Shown: piece by piece, positions 1-8,174 of the stretch
Position numbering within the stretch: position 1 is the first letter of the stretch
Layout of the letters: every line of letters starts with the position of its first letter
Program-made: the position numbers and the translations under genes
Source: a virus
Virus record (IMG/VR): IMGVR_UViG_3300021963_000027
Location: 120,182-184,181 of that record
DNA length: 64,000 bases
Reading direction: 5' to 3' (one strand)
The notes under the pieces: generated by a model
Seen by the model: only the letters and a program-made list of their open reading frames with translations
Databases searched by the model: none
What the model was told of the DNA's origin: nothing

Positions 1-72
1 GGTTACAAATTCGATTTTTATATTATGGATACATATGAGAAAGAAAATGGGATAACTAGAAGAGTGAATTAA
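1..72 (+). CDS. 3' end of an unidentified gene (cut by the window)
   Basis: The frame is open from the first base and ends at TAA 70-72. The 23 visible residues end in EKENGITRRVN. They are too few to assign a family. The same C-terminal motif recurs in the fragment at 452-577 (EKEMGVTRRLNI), so this gene had a tandem partner. Its stop codon overlaps a late-promoter heptamer (69-75) that serves the next gene. Confidence 0.5.
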   Translation, partial: GYKFDFYIMDTYEKENGITRRVN

Positions 73-75
73 ATA
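69..75 (+). promoter_or_regulatory. late promoter (TTAAATA) for 81
   Basis: TTAAATA followed by 5 nt and then ATG 81. It overlaps the stop codon of the preceding gene. Confidence 0.65.
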
Positions 76-80
76 TTATA

Positions 81-455
81 ATGAATGATATTATGAATAT
101 AGGTTTGATTTATGAGTCGATAAATCAAAATTTTTTATACCACGCTACCTACAAACCATTAATTAAAAATATTAAAAAATTTGGATTGGGTGGTAATCCG
201 AAAAAAAGAAAAAATTGGGAGGATTCCAAAGATGTTGTGTATTTGGCGAATGATCCTGATGTTGCGGAATCATATGCAGAAGAATCAGAATTGGTTAATG
301 AAGATTGGTTGGATGAAATTGTTATTTTCAAAATTGATACCAATAATTTAGATATTAATTTGTTAAAAAATGATGAAAACGTTAGAAATGATGATCAAGA
401 TACGTTCGAGTATTATGGAATAATACCGTATGATTTTTTATTGAGGATTAAATAA
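81..455 (+). CDS. small ADP-ribosyltransferase-like protein, predicted packaged
   Basis: A 124-residue protein. After an N-terminal helix (IGLIYE) come LYHATYKPLIKNIKKFGL and then VVYLANDPDVAESYAEE (about residues 51-67). That pattern, an early YHxT, a glycine turn, a YLxxDPxxAxxYA strand-helix and a C-terminal beta segment, resembles ADP-ribosyltransferase/KptA-type folds. The family call is inferred from the pattern only. The N-terminal IYE fits the capsid-tag and [L/I]xE cleavage motif seen on many proteins here. T4 packages ADP-ribosyltransferase Alt, so an injected transferase has precedent. The start is fixed by the heptamer 5 nt upstream. Confidence 0.45.
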   Translation: MNDIMNIGLIYESINQNFLYHATYKPLIKNIKKFGLGGNPKKRKNWEDSKDVVYLANDPDVAESYAEESELVNEDWLDEIVIFKIDTNNLDINLLKNDENVRNDDQDTFEYYGIIPYDFLLRIK

Positions 456-577
456 TTGATAAAAATTCGTTATCCGTCTATGCCATCTCTCATAGAAAGG
501 AAATGGAGAAGCATGTTACTGGTGAAATTGTCTTCCTTGAAAAAGAAATGGGAGTTACTAGAAGACTAAATATATAA
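452..577 (+). pseudogene. duplicated 3' gene fragment
   Basis: Open frame 452-577 with no start codon before ATG 503. It ends in EKEMGVTRRLNI, matching the C-terminus of the gene cut at position 1 (EKENGITRRVN). Both copies are followed at once by a late-promoter heptamer and a new start codon. I read it as the tail of a decayed paralogue; a 24-residue peptide from ATG 503 cannot be excluded. Confidence 0.5.
566..572 (+). promoter_or_regulatory. late promoter (CTAAATA) for 578
   Basis: CTAAATA, then 5 nt, then GTG 578. The spacing supports the GTG start. Confidence 0.6.
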
Positions 578-1225
578 GTGAAAAGTAAAAATTATTTCTC
601 AGATATTGCAAACATTTATTCGAGGATTATAAACGAATCTCCCGATAATATTACAATTATCGATGATAATGGTCATCGTAAATATCTTTCGTATGATAGC
701 ACTCCAAATGCTTATACAGGTCTTATCGGTAGAGATGGTGAATATGTCTTGTCTAAAGACATTGTGGGGCATAGTAATTTGATTGCTGCTATTAATAGTA
801 GTGATGACGATATTATTCAAAAATTAATAACTAATGCTGATGATGTCGAAGATTTGAAAAGATTGGCAAGAGAAAGAATAAAAATAAGAATCTGGAAAAA
901 TCAAAAAGTTTATAGCATGTGGGATAAATATGATCCTTCATATGAAGATGCTATTAAAGATTCTCTGAAAGCAATAGGCGAAAATTATCAAGATTATAAA
1001 TATGATAATGAATATGAAGAGTATGCAAATTTTCGTGACGCTGATACTTTTTTTGTAAACACTTTAACAGATGAACAAAAAGAAGAGAAAATGAAAGCTG
1101 AAATGGAAAAACGTGCAGCCGATAGAGCTTTAGCAGATAGAATAGCTGGTGTCAGACGAAAAGCTTCGAGTGATTATGACGCTCCTTATAAAAAACCTTC
1201 TTGGATGAATAGAGAAGGGGATTGA
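578..1225 (+). CDS. unknown late protein with capsid-type N-terminal tag
   Basis: A 215-residue protein of unrecognised family. It begins with a helix FSDIANIYSRIINE and then SPDN; INE fits the gp21-like [L/I]xE cut site. The C-terminal third is charged and helical (about residues 160-200, rich in E, K, A and R). The GTG start was chosen because the upstream CTAAATA heptamer lies at the usual 5-nt spacing. A minor virion or injected protein is likely from the tag and promoter; its function is unknown. Confidence 0.55.
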   Translation: MKSKNYFSDIANIYSRIINESPDNITIIDDNGHRKYLSYDSTPNAYTGLIGRDGEYVLSKDIVGHSNLIAAINSSDDDIIQKLITNADDVEDLKRLARERIKIRIWKNQKVYSMWDKYDPSYEDAIKDSLKAIGENYQDYKYDNEYEEYANFRDADTFFVNTLTDEQKEEKMKAEMEKRAADRALADRIAGVRRKASSDYDAPYKKPSWMNREGD

Positions 1226-1248
1226 CATTTCAGATTAATACATAATTA
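1222..1248 (+). promoter_or_regulatory. possible sigma70-like promoter for 1254
   Basis: TTGACA 1222-1227, 15-nt spacer, weak -10 TAATTA 1243-1248, then 5 nt to ATG 1254. The spacing is short and the -10 box poor. Confidence 0.35.
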
Positions 1249-1253
1249 ATATT

Positions 1254-2441
1254 ATGTTTAATAATCAACCATTCGCATCTCCTTTCCCAACGACTCCTTT
1301 TCAAACACCAAATAAAAATAAAGAAGAACCCAAAAAAGGTAATGTTTATTTAAATTTTGTAGCGGATCGTCAGGGATGTGGACAATGGCGAGTAGGTTGG
1401 CCTGAACATCACATCAATATGAATAATCTTGGTGAGTCTACATCACTCACTAAGATGATTTTCGATAAAAATTGGTTTCGAGATATTAAAACTGTCAAAT
1501 TGCAAAGACAAGCATCTACCCCTCAAAAACAATATTTTGAATTTCTCAAGAGCATTCAAGCAGAAATGGGATTCAAGATTATCTATGAAGTGGATGATGT
1601 TGTATTTCGTGAAGAGATTCCTGATTATAATTCAGGAAAACCATCGTTCGATAATGACGAAATCCGTCAAAATTGCGTTGACATGATGCGAATGGCAGAT
1701 GAAGTCACAGTCACATGCAAGTTCATGCGTGATCTGTTTATCGAGAAAACAGGTCAAGGAAAAATCTCTGTGATTCCAAATTTTCCACCTGAATGGTGGA
1801 TTGGACATTATTACGATTCTTATAAAATTGCTAAAAATTATGATAAAAATCGTAAAAAACCAAGAATCTTGTATTCTGGTTCAGGAGCGCACTTCGATGT
1901 GAAGAATGGTGGACAAGATGATTTTTCTCATGTGTTGAAATTTATTATCGATAATAGATATAAATATCAATTCATTTTCATCGGCGCATTCCCTCCACAA
2001 TTGCATCCATACATTCAAAATGGAGAAATTGAATTCCATCATTGGCAGACATTGACGAATTATCCGAAATTTATTTCCGAATTAAACGTGCAGTTGACTC
2101 TTGCACCTTTGATGGATAATAATTTCAATAAATCGAAGTCAGATATCAAATATATTGAAGGTGCTGTTTTGGGTATCCCTTGCATGTGTCAGGATTTAGT
2201 GACTTATGCAGATGTTCCTGATTTTCTGAAATTTAAAAATTCAGAGGACTTAGCTCTAAAAGTAGAGCAATTACTGAATTATAAAAATCGTGATCGTTAT
2301 CACAATTTATCCAAAGAATTGAGAAAACTTGGTGAAACGAGATTCCTCGAAAGACCTGAAAATATTGGAGCGTTTCTAGAATCAATGAATACACCATTTG
2401 GTGATCCATCTCGAAGATTTATGAAATACTGGAATGATTGA
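1254..2441 (+). CDS. glycosyltransferase (GT-B type, GT4-like)
   Basis: A 395-residue protein. A Pro/Phe-rich N-terminus (1-30) is followed by a GT-B-like body: IIYEVDDVVF (about residue 104), ADEVTVTCKFMRDLF in the acceptor domain, ISVIPNFPP at the domain linker, RILYSGSG at the start of the donor domain and APLMDNNFNKSKSDIKYIE with GAVLGIP near 280-310. The last segment matches the E-x7-E donor-sugar region of GT4 enzymes. It probably transfers a sugar to phage or host surface structures. The 3' end lies 1 nt from the end of the convergent tail gene. Confidence 0.75.
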   Translation: MFNNQPFASPFPTTPFQTPNKNKEEPKKGNVYLNFVADRQGCGQWRVGWPEHHINMNNLGESTSLTKMIFDKNWFRDIKTVKLQRQASTPQKQYFEFLKSIQAEMGFKIIYEVDDVVFREEIPDYNSGKPSFDNDEIRQNCVDMMRMADEVTVTCKFMRDLFIEKTGQGKISVIPNFPPEWWIGHYYDSYKIAKNYDKNRKKPRILYSGSGAHFDVKNGGQDDFSHVLKFIIDNRYKYQFIFIGAFPPQLHPYIQNGEIEFHHWQTLTNYPKFISELNVQLTLAPLMDNNFNKSKSDIKYIEGAVLGIPCMCQDLVTYADVPDFLKFKNSEDLALKVEQLLNYKNRDRYHNLSKELRKLGETRFLERPENIGAFLESMNTPFGDPSRRFMKYWND

Positions 2442-2442
2442 T

Positions 2443-3858
2443 TTATCGGCTTATTTCCTCCCAGTCCATAGAAGCATATAACCCCGTAGTTCCGCTAGAA
2501 CTATTAACACCAGCAACCAATGTTAGCTCATAAGGAGTATTGGTAAATGAATTTCTCTCTAATTGAAATTTAAATAATGCTTCTTTTAGAATATCTACAC
2601 CTGAAGAGCTTTGATTGTTAGAAGATATATACCCGCTAGCTAATACTCTACCACCAGCAAAACTTGTACCACTGATGTTGTATTCTACGGAACTATTTAT
2701 TCCTGCACTTAACCAAGATCCTCCTGTTGTTGTTCCACTGGCTACAACTCTCCAATTATAGACTTTATTATCTCCTGCACCTAAAATAGATAATGCAGTT
2801 AAAATAACAATAGCATCTAATCTATCTGGAGAAGATCTTAGTTTAATAGAAACAATTGGATAATATGTATTTGCAGCCGCAAAGGTTCTTGGGGTATCAA
2901 TTGGGATAGATGCTGCTTGTTGTAAGCCTCTTAACTCGTAACCACCTTCAGATATAGCAGTGCTACAAACTTGTTTTAATTTACTCGGTCCTGAAGTTGC
3001 AGCTTTATTTTCAATTTCATATCTAAGCGGTAGTGATGCTGTTGTAATGTATGTTGAGTCAATTAAGTTAGCATGGTGAAAGTAATGGCAAGCTACAAAC
3101 TGACCATTGATAACAAATCCTGTTCTCACAGTACCTAGACCGAGCCATTCAATGTCAGCCCATAGAATCTGCGCTTTTGTGATGTCTAGAGTAATTCCAG
3201 ATTTTCCTGATCCGTCTAAGCGATCTACATTCCATTGTGATTGAGGGATACGGTTGGATGAAAGCGATCCAGAAGTAATGCTACGTTCAACCATGTAAAG
3301 AGTGCTATCGTCTAACTCTAAGTAGATACCATTATCAACACCAAAATAACCAACACGTTGTCTAAGATTTGTCTTGGCTTGGTTGAAGGTGAATGTATTT
3401 AACAGCTGTAAGCTCTTACCAGGTTGATATGCAAATACTTTAGTAGTTTCGCGGTACACTTTAGAGCCGCTTAGAGCGTCAACTTTCAATTCTACAAGAC
3501 CTTGATTTTGAACGAATTCCGCAGAAGCAGAGGTTGTTGTAGTTCCACCTGTTAATGTTGCCCAAAGGTTGTTATCCGCATATCTATGAGACGAGTCAAA
3601 AAGAGTCAAAGGACTTGATGTTCTCGTTCTTCCGAATGCGTCACTTGCCATGTTGAAATTGCCACTAAAGTTGCTTGTCGTGTCATCAATATTTTTTACC
3701 AAAACAGCATATTTTGGATATTCGACTATTTGGGGAGAACCGAAAGATGGATCTGCCATTGCCGATGTTGCTGGAAATCTGACATCATTTACAATCTCAA
3801 CAAATTTACCGCTTTCGGTATTTGCAGCGTTTGTCCATACTTTAGTATTAATTGGCAT
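2443..3858 (-). CDS. tail/virion structural protein
   Basis: A 471-residue protein, beta-rich and poor in charge, high in Ser, Thr, Gly and Asn. The segment DAFGRTRTSSPLTLFDSSHR (about residues 73-92) resembles a conserved structural protein of large marine T4-like phages; this is recalled similarity only. The rest looks like a beta-sandwich receptor-binding or decoration protein. The start is preceded at 5 nt by a minus-strand late heptamer (3864-3870). It is transcribed toward the glycosyltransferase gene and away from the polymerase gene. Confidence 0.6.
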   Translation of the reverse strand: MPINTKVWTNAANTESGKFVEIVNDVRFPATSAMADPSFGSPQIVEYPKYAVLVKNIDDTTSNFSGNFNMASDAFGRTRTSSPLTLFDSSHRYADNNLWATLTGGTTTTSASAEFVQNQGLVELKVDALSGSKVYRETTKVFAYQPGKSLQLLNTFTFNQAKTNLRQRVGYFGVDNGIYLELDDSTLYMVERSITSGSLSSNRIPQSQWNVDRLDGSGKSGITLDITKAQILWADIEWLGLGTVRTGFVINGQFVACHYFHHANLIDSTYITTASLPLRYEIENKAATSGPSKLKQVCSTAISEGGYELRGLQQAASIPIDTPRTFAAANTYYPIVSIKLRSSPDRLDAIVILTALSILGAGDNKVYNWRVVASGTTTGGSWLSAGINSSVEYNISGTSFAGGRVLASGYISSNNQSSSGVDILKEALFKFQLERNSFTNTPYELTLVAGVNSSSGTTGLYASMDWEEISR

Positions 3859-3863
3859 ATTTT

Positions 3864-3870
3864 TATTTAA
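3864..3870 (-). promoter_or_regulatory. late promoter (TTAAATA) for 3858
   Basis: Reverse-strand TTAAATA, 5 nt before the ATG ending at 3858. Confidence 0.65.
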
Positions 3871-3894
3871 TCATTTGATGAGGTTAATATCGTA

Positions 3895-3922
3895 TTGACT
3901 TTTGCATTTCGTGGTTTATCAT
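3895..3922 (+). promoter_or_regulatory. sigma70-like early promoter for DNA polymerase
   Basis: TTGACT 3895-3900, 16-nt spacer, TATCAT 3917-3922, then 6 nt to ATG 3929. Start-site geometry predicts a leaderless transcript. Confidence 0.65.
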
Positions 3923-3928
3923 TTTTTT

Positions 3929-4321
3929 ATGTATAGGAATTGTATTTACAACAACCGTGAGCGTAAGATTTTCTTATGGACATGGGATGAAAACGGAGAG
4001 CGTGTAAAAGAAGAACACGACTTCAAACCATATATTCTTTTAGAGGATAAAGGTGGTAAAGAGAAATCCATCTATGGGACTCCTCTCAAAAAGAAAGAAT
4101 TTGCTTCTTCGTATGACAGAAATAATTTCGTAAAAGATAGTAATATCAAGCGAATCTACGAAAACCTTCCCCCATATCAACAATTTTTGATTGATAATTA
4201 TTGGTCAGTTTGTGAGGATGACAATTTCTCCCAATATCCTTTGAAGGTTGCTTATCTAGACATCGAGTGTCCATGTTCTAATTATACAAGTGATCATGAA
4301 GTTAAAATACGTAAAAAATAG
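3929..4321 (+). CDS. 43A: DNA polymerase gp43, N-terminal fragment (gp43A)
   Basis: A 130-residue fragment. It opens with MYRNCIYNN and FLWTWDENG, typical of the N-terminal domain of T4-like family B polymerases, and reaches the exonuclease motif I (VAYLDIE, about residues 110-116). After that come CPCSNYTSDHEVKIRKK and a TAG stop at 4319-4321. The rest of the polymerase is at 5195-7483 in the same frame, beyond an HNH gene. I start it at ATG 3929, 6 nt after a sigma70-like -10 box, not at the upstream TTG. The two pieces may assemble as a split enzyme; RNA splicing is an alternative. Confidence 0.8.
   Translation: MYRNCIYNNRERKIFLWTWDENGERVKEEHDFKPYILLEDKGGKEKSIYGTPLKKKEFASSYDRNNFVKDSNIKRIYENLPPYQQFLIDNYWSVCEDDNFSQYPLKVAYLDIECPCSNYTSDHEVKIRKK
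4256..4273 (+). repeat. copy 1 of an LDIECP-coding direct repeat
   Basis: Encodes LDIECP, the polymerase exonuclease motif I. The second copy is at 4325-4342 in the same frame and differs only at synonymous positions. Confidence 0.7.
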
Positions 4322-4324
4322 AAT

Positions 4325-4342
4325 TTAGATATCGAATGTCCT
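4325..4342 (+). repeat. copy 2 of an LDIECP-coding direct repeat
   Basis: Lies between the stop of the polymerase fragment and the HNH gene. It encodes the same six residues, then AAA and a stop. It overlaps the heptamer of the HNH gene. It looks like a footprint of the endonuclease insertion. Confidence 0.65.
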
Positions 4343-4347
4343 AAATA
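4341..4347 (+). promoter_or_regulatory. late promoter (CTAAATA) for HNH gene 4353
   Basis: CTAAATA, 5 nt, ATG 4353. Confidence 0.6.
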
Positions 4348-4352
4348 GTAAT

Positions 4353-5225
4353 ATGGACTATCAATATCAATACGATAATTTAATCAAAACATATAAAAAT
4401 CGCGAATCAGAAGTAATTAAAGATTATTATGAGACACATCATATAACTCCTATCTGTAAGGGTGGGAATAATGATATTACTAATTTAGTGAAATTATCTG
4501 CTAAAGCACATTATGTCGCACACCATTTATTATGTATGATATATCCCAACGACTACCAGTTAGCATGTGCGTTCAACGGTATGTGCGCTAAAAATACAAA
4601 AAATAGTAAAAGGGAATATTCTGCAAGAATGTACCAAACAGCGAGAAAACATTTTTCTAAAAATCACCCGTGTAAACGACCTGAAATTAAACAGAAATCT
4701 GCTGAAACTCGTAACAAAAACTATGAGATAAATAAGAAAAAAAGATCAGAAAAGACGATTATTAGCTTAATCAATAAATATAATGAATCGGGTATTAATC
4801 ATGATGGGGGATATTTGAGGTGTGAAAATTGTAATAATAAAATACCTCATGATCATAAAAGATTTTGTGGTAAGCTGTGTCACGATATTTTTCAAACTAA
4901 AAACTTTCATAGAAGTGATATCCAACACCAAAAGATGGTTGAAAACATTAATAAATATTTCACCAATCTACCAGAAGATAAATTGAAAAAACATCTTGAA
5001 AATTCTATTCACTCTGATAAAGTTGATCATGTTAAACGAGGTTTAGAAATTTCAAAAGCTAAAAAAGGTAAATCGACAAATCAAAATGAAATTATGGGTA
5101 AGAGATTTGCCGTAATGAGTGATTCAGAATTCGACAAACATTTAGAAACATTATCACCTTGGGTACATACTAGATTTAAAAAATTGAGAGAAAAATGGAA
5201 AAACATATTACAGTCGGAGAGTTGA
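4353..5225 (+). CDS. HNH homing endonuclease inserted in the polymerase gene
   Basis: A 290-residue protein. The HNH core is near the N-terminus: ETHHITPICKGGNNDITNLV then AHYVAHHLL (about residues 26-57). A Cys4-type zinc finger follows near 155-180 (CENCNNKIPHDHKRFCGKLC). The C-terminal half is basic and probably binds DNA. It separates the two polymerase fragments, and its 3' end overlaps the second fragment by 31 nt. It has its own late-type heptamer. The insertion is compact, with about 30 nt before it and none after, leaving no room for a separate group I intron core outside the ORF. Confidence 0.85.
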   Translation: MDYQYQYDNLIKTYKNRESEVIKDYYETHHITPICKGGNNDITNLVKLSAKAHYVAHHLLCMIYPNDYQLACAFNGMCAKNTKNSKREYSARMYQTARKHFSKNHPCKRPEIKQKSAETRNKNYEINKKKRSEKTIISLINKYNESGINHDGGYLRCENCNNKIPHDHKRFCGKLCHDIFQTKNFHRSDIQHQKMVENINKYFTNLPEDKLKKHLENSIHSDKVDHVKRGLEISKAKKGKSTNQNEIMGKRFAVMSDSEFDKHLETLSPWVHTRFKKLREKWKNILQSES

Positions 5226-7483
5226 GGTCATATATTGGCGAATATGAGGTTTGGGATGAAGAACGTGGTAGATGGGTTGATATCACTGATTCGTGTTACT
5301 TGAAAAAAGGTGGTTTTCCAGAACCAGAAACAGCAGAAGCAGTGATAAATCTGATCACTGTGTTCGATTCATTTTCTAAAATGTATCATGTCTTCGGTCT
5401 GAAGAATTACCACACAACCAGAGATGATGTTCGATATTATTTTTGTAAATCAGAAGAAGATTTGCTCAAATCATTTATCAAGTATTTCAGAAAAGAGGGA
5501 TTTGATGTGATTAGTGGATGGAACATAGCAGGATTCGATATCCCATACTTGATCAACAGAATCACATTTGAATTGGGAGAAGAATGGGCGAAGAAATTGT
5601 CACCAATTGAAAGGATTTACGAAAAGACAAATCCAAATGGTAAATTTGGAATGCCTACCAAGGAGTATGTGATCGAAGGAATTTCTATTTTGGATTATTA
5701 TGTGATGTATATGAAATTCAGCTTAGAGAAGCAAGAATCATACAAGTTGGATAATATCGGAGAAGTTGAATTAGGTATCAATAAAATTCAGCATGAAGGT
5801 AATCTATGGGAATTGGCTAAAAAAGATTGGTATACCTACACTGATTACAACATTCGCGATGTGGAAATTTGTGTTAAATTAGACGAGAAAAAGGGATACA
5901 TCAATCTTCTTCGATTCCTCGCATACACGGGACTATGTGATTTGGAAAATGCTATCAAAACAGTCCCACCAATGAACGGTGCTATCGCTATTCGTGCGCG
6001 TATGCGCGGAGAGTATATCCCCACGTTTATTCGTCCTGTGACCGATTTCAAAGCACCTGGAGGTTATGTGGCAGAACCAAGAGTAGGGTTCGCTGAGAAT
6101 ATCGTGTCATTTGATGCCAACTCTCTGTATCCATCAGTCATGATTTCGCTCAATCTCTCTCCTGAGACTAAAATCGGTAGAGTTGAAAAGGATGGTGATA
6201 AAGTGAAAATTCACCATGTGTCAGGAAGGCTTTTTGATATGACTAAAGAAAACTTTAAGAAGTTCATGGATGAAGAAAAGGCAGCTTTGACTAAAGCTGG
6301 ATTTCTATTTTCTCAGAAGAAACGTGGTCTTGTTCCTGAGTTCTTGGATAACTTGTATTCCAAACGTAAGGAGATGAAGAACAAGATGTTGGAGTCTCGT
6401 AAGAAAGGAGATAAAGAAGGGGAACAGAAATTTGATAGTATTCAATACGCTTATAAAATCCACCTTAACTCTCTCTATGGTTACATGCTCAACAAATATG
6501 CTCCCCTTGGTGATGAGGATATTGGAACATCTGTGACATTGACAGGTCAAGCAGTTATTAAGAAAAGTAATGATTTGTTCATGGAATACCTATCACAGTA
6601 TTTCGATAATAAAGAAGAAATCGAGAAATCTCTGATATACAATGATACTGATAGCTTCTACACTTCTTTGAAGATATTCGAAAAGATTGGATATGTCTTA
6701 AAAGATGGGGATAAAGTTTCTGATAAATTTTATGGTTTGTGTCAAGATGTTGAAGACTTCGTAAATGACGGAATCACAAAGTGGGCTAAACAGAATTTGA
6801 AAAGTATTGACCCAAGATTCGTGTTTAAGAGAGAAAGCATCTGCGATAGTGGTATTTTCATTGGTAAAAAATATTACGCTCTTCATAAATTGGATGAGGA
6901 GGGTGTCGTGATGAATAAATTCAAATATATCGGAGTCGATGTAGTGAAAACCACGATGCCTAAGAAAGTGAAACCATATGTCAAGAAAGTCATTGAACAC
7001 ATGATCATGACTCAATCCTTAAAAGAAACCAACGATTTATTCAACGAAGCATATGAAGAATTTAAGAAATTACCCATCACAGATATTGCCAAGATTTCTG
7101 GTATGAATAATTACTCGGAATATTCAGCAAGATGTAATGGTATGAATACTGTAAAGGGGATGCCGAGTCACTTGAAAGCTGCTTATTATCACGATTTGAT
7201 CGTTGAACAGAATGGATGGACATCCAAATATGATAAATTCAAATCAGGGGATAAAGTGAAAATGGTATATATCAAGAAACCAAACAAATATAATTTGGAG
7301 ATGATTGGATTCAAAGGAGAATGGCAGACTGAATTTGATGATATCTTCACAGTTGATTATGAGAAAATGTTTGGTAAGGTATTCTACGCTGCAATTGAGA
7401 GATTCTACGAAGCAGTCGGATGGAAACTTAGAAAACCATCAGAGAATCTCACGGTGGAATTGGAAGATTTGTTTGGAGAGTAA
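5195..7483 (+). CDS. 43B: DNA polymerase gp43, C-terminal fragment (gp43B)
   Basis: A 762-residue fragment with all remaining family B motifs: Exo II GWNIAGFDIPYLINRI (about residue 107), Exo III YTDYNIRDVE (about 214), motif A SFDANSLYPS (about 305), motif B KIHLNSLYG (about 421) and motif C YNDTDSFY (about 481). It ends VELEDLFGE, like the clamp-binding tail of T4 gp43. The stretch before GFPEPETAEA (HITVGELRSYIGEYEVWD and onward) is not seen in T4 gp43 at this place; with the tail of fragment A it is either a lineage-specific insertion or a remnant of an inserted element. The ATG lies inside the end of the HNH gene. Confidence 0.88.
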   Translation: MEKHITVGELRSYIGEYEVWDEERGRWVDITDSCYLKKGGFPEPETAEAVINLITVFDSFSKMYHVFGLKNYHTTRDDVRYYFCKSEEDLLKSFIKYFRKEGFDVISGWNIAGFDIPYLINRITFELGEEWAKKLSPIERIYEKTNPNGKFGMPTKEYVIEGISILDYYVMYMKFSLEKQESYKLDNIGEVELGINKIQHEGNLWELAKKDWYTYTDYNIRDVEICVKLDEKKGYINLLRFLAYTGLCDLENAIKTVPPMNGAIAIRARMRGEYIPTFIRPVTDFKAPGGYVAEPRVGFAENIVSFDANSLYPSVMISLNLSPETKIGRVEKDGDKVKIHHVSGRLFDMTKENFKKFMDEEKAALTKAGFLFSQKKRGLVPEFLDNLYSKRKEMKNKMLESRKKGDKEGEQKFDSIQYAYKIHLNSLYGYMLNKYAPLGDEDIGTSVTLTGQAVIKKSNDLFMEYLSQYFDNKEEIEKSLIYNDTDSFYTSLKIFEKIGYVLKDGDKVSDKFYGLCQDVEDFVNDGITKWAKQNLKSIDPRFVFKRESICDSGIFIGKKYYALHKLDEEGVVMNKFKYIGVDVVKTTMPKKVKPYVKKVIEHMIMTQSLKETNDLFNEAYEEFKKLPITDIAKISGMNNYSEYSARCNGMNTVKGMPSHLKAAYYHDLIVEQNGWTSKYDKFKSGDKVKMVYIKKPNKYNLEMIGFKGEWQTEFDDIFTVDYEKMFGKVFYAAIERFYEAVGWKLRKPSENLTVELEDLFGE

Positions 7484-7489
7484 TATCTA

Positions 7490-7496
7490 TTAAGTA
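7490..7496 (+). promoter_or_regulatory. variant late promoter (TTAAGTA) for 7502
   Basis: TTAAGTA, 5 nt, ATG 7502. The same variant occurs before 53908. Confidence 0.5.
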
Positions 7497-7501
7497 ATAA
7501 T

Positions 7502-7867
7502 ATGCAATTTACAATTTTATTCGAAAAACTTTTAAACGAACTTGTTGATACTCTTTTTCCCACCTTTGTCACTAAAAGAGCAGAGGGAGCAAAGAAAATA
7601 GAAGAATCTGCGAGAAAAAAAGGTTCTTTCGCCATCTTAACAGCTTACCACTTCGCTGGTAAGGTGAAACCATATGCTGATGCTTTGCGAAAAGCTAAGA
7701 AAGATGACAAAGAATCCCATTTCAAAGCGAAATATAAAGAAGCCTATGCCAAACTCAAAGATCTGGATTCTCTTTCGCAAAAAGAATTTCAAATGATCAC
7801 GGGAACTCTTGAAGCATACGGTGAAGTTTACATTCAAGCAAAACATCCGAAAGATTATTCGAAATAA
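7502..7867 (+). CDS. small basic protein, possible packaged protein
   Basis: A 121-residue, lysine-rich, mostly helical protein of unrecognised family. The N-terminus (FTILFEKLLNE) resembles the tag helix of the other predicted packaged proteins, and LNE fits the [L/I]xE cut site. The rest (KKIEESARKKGSFAILTAYH and onward) is amphipathic and basic, suggesting DNA association. A variant late heptamer lies at the standard 5-nt distance. Confidence 0.5.
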   Translation: MQFTILFEKLLNELVDTLFPTFVTKRAEGAKKIEESARKKGSFAILTAYHFAGKVKPYADALRKAKKDDKESHFKAKYKEAYAKLKDLDSLSQKEFQMITGTLEAYGEVYIQAKHPKDYSK

Positions 7868-7933
7868 TACTTGCATTTCCCTGTAAATGGGGTAGATATT
7901 GTTATCAGGCACAACACTCTGATTTATACACAA

Positions 7934-8164
7934 ATGAACACAAACAAAAACGCATACGAAATAAGGCTCGATATTTTGAGCATCGCCCATAGTGACCTCA
8001 TGAATATTTTTCATGAGAAATTACACAACGCCAAAAAGAAAATGATTGGCAACGATTGGACAGAAGAAAAAATTGATGAAAAAATCATCTCTGATCTTCT
8101 TCCAAAAACAGAAGACGTTATTAAACGCGCTAAAGAACTTTATGCATTTGTAGAAAATGCATAA
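7934..8164 (+). CDS. conserved small T4-like phage protein
   Basis: A 76-residue protein starting MNTNKNAYEIRLDILSIAH. I start it at ATG 7934 because the conserved block begins there; the frame stays open upstream to 7871. Similar NKNAYEIRLD proteins are common in T4-like phages, with unknown function. It is helical and acidic-basic mixed with no domain call. It is followed by the structured leader region 8165-8257. Confidence 0.55.
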   Translation: MNTNKNAYEIRLDILSIAHSDLMNIFHEKLHNAKKKMIGNDWTEEKIDEKIISDLLPKTEDVIKRAKELYAFVENA

Positions 8165-8174
8165 TTAAGATTGT

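Noticed and set aside
4318-5196. Group I intron in gene 43
   Set aside because: The two polymerase frames agree and the 5' exon could end in U, but the HNH ORF fills nearly the whole insertion and runs into the second fragment. I found no catalytic-core segments outside the ORF. Splicing is kept only as a test.
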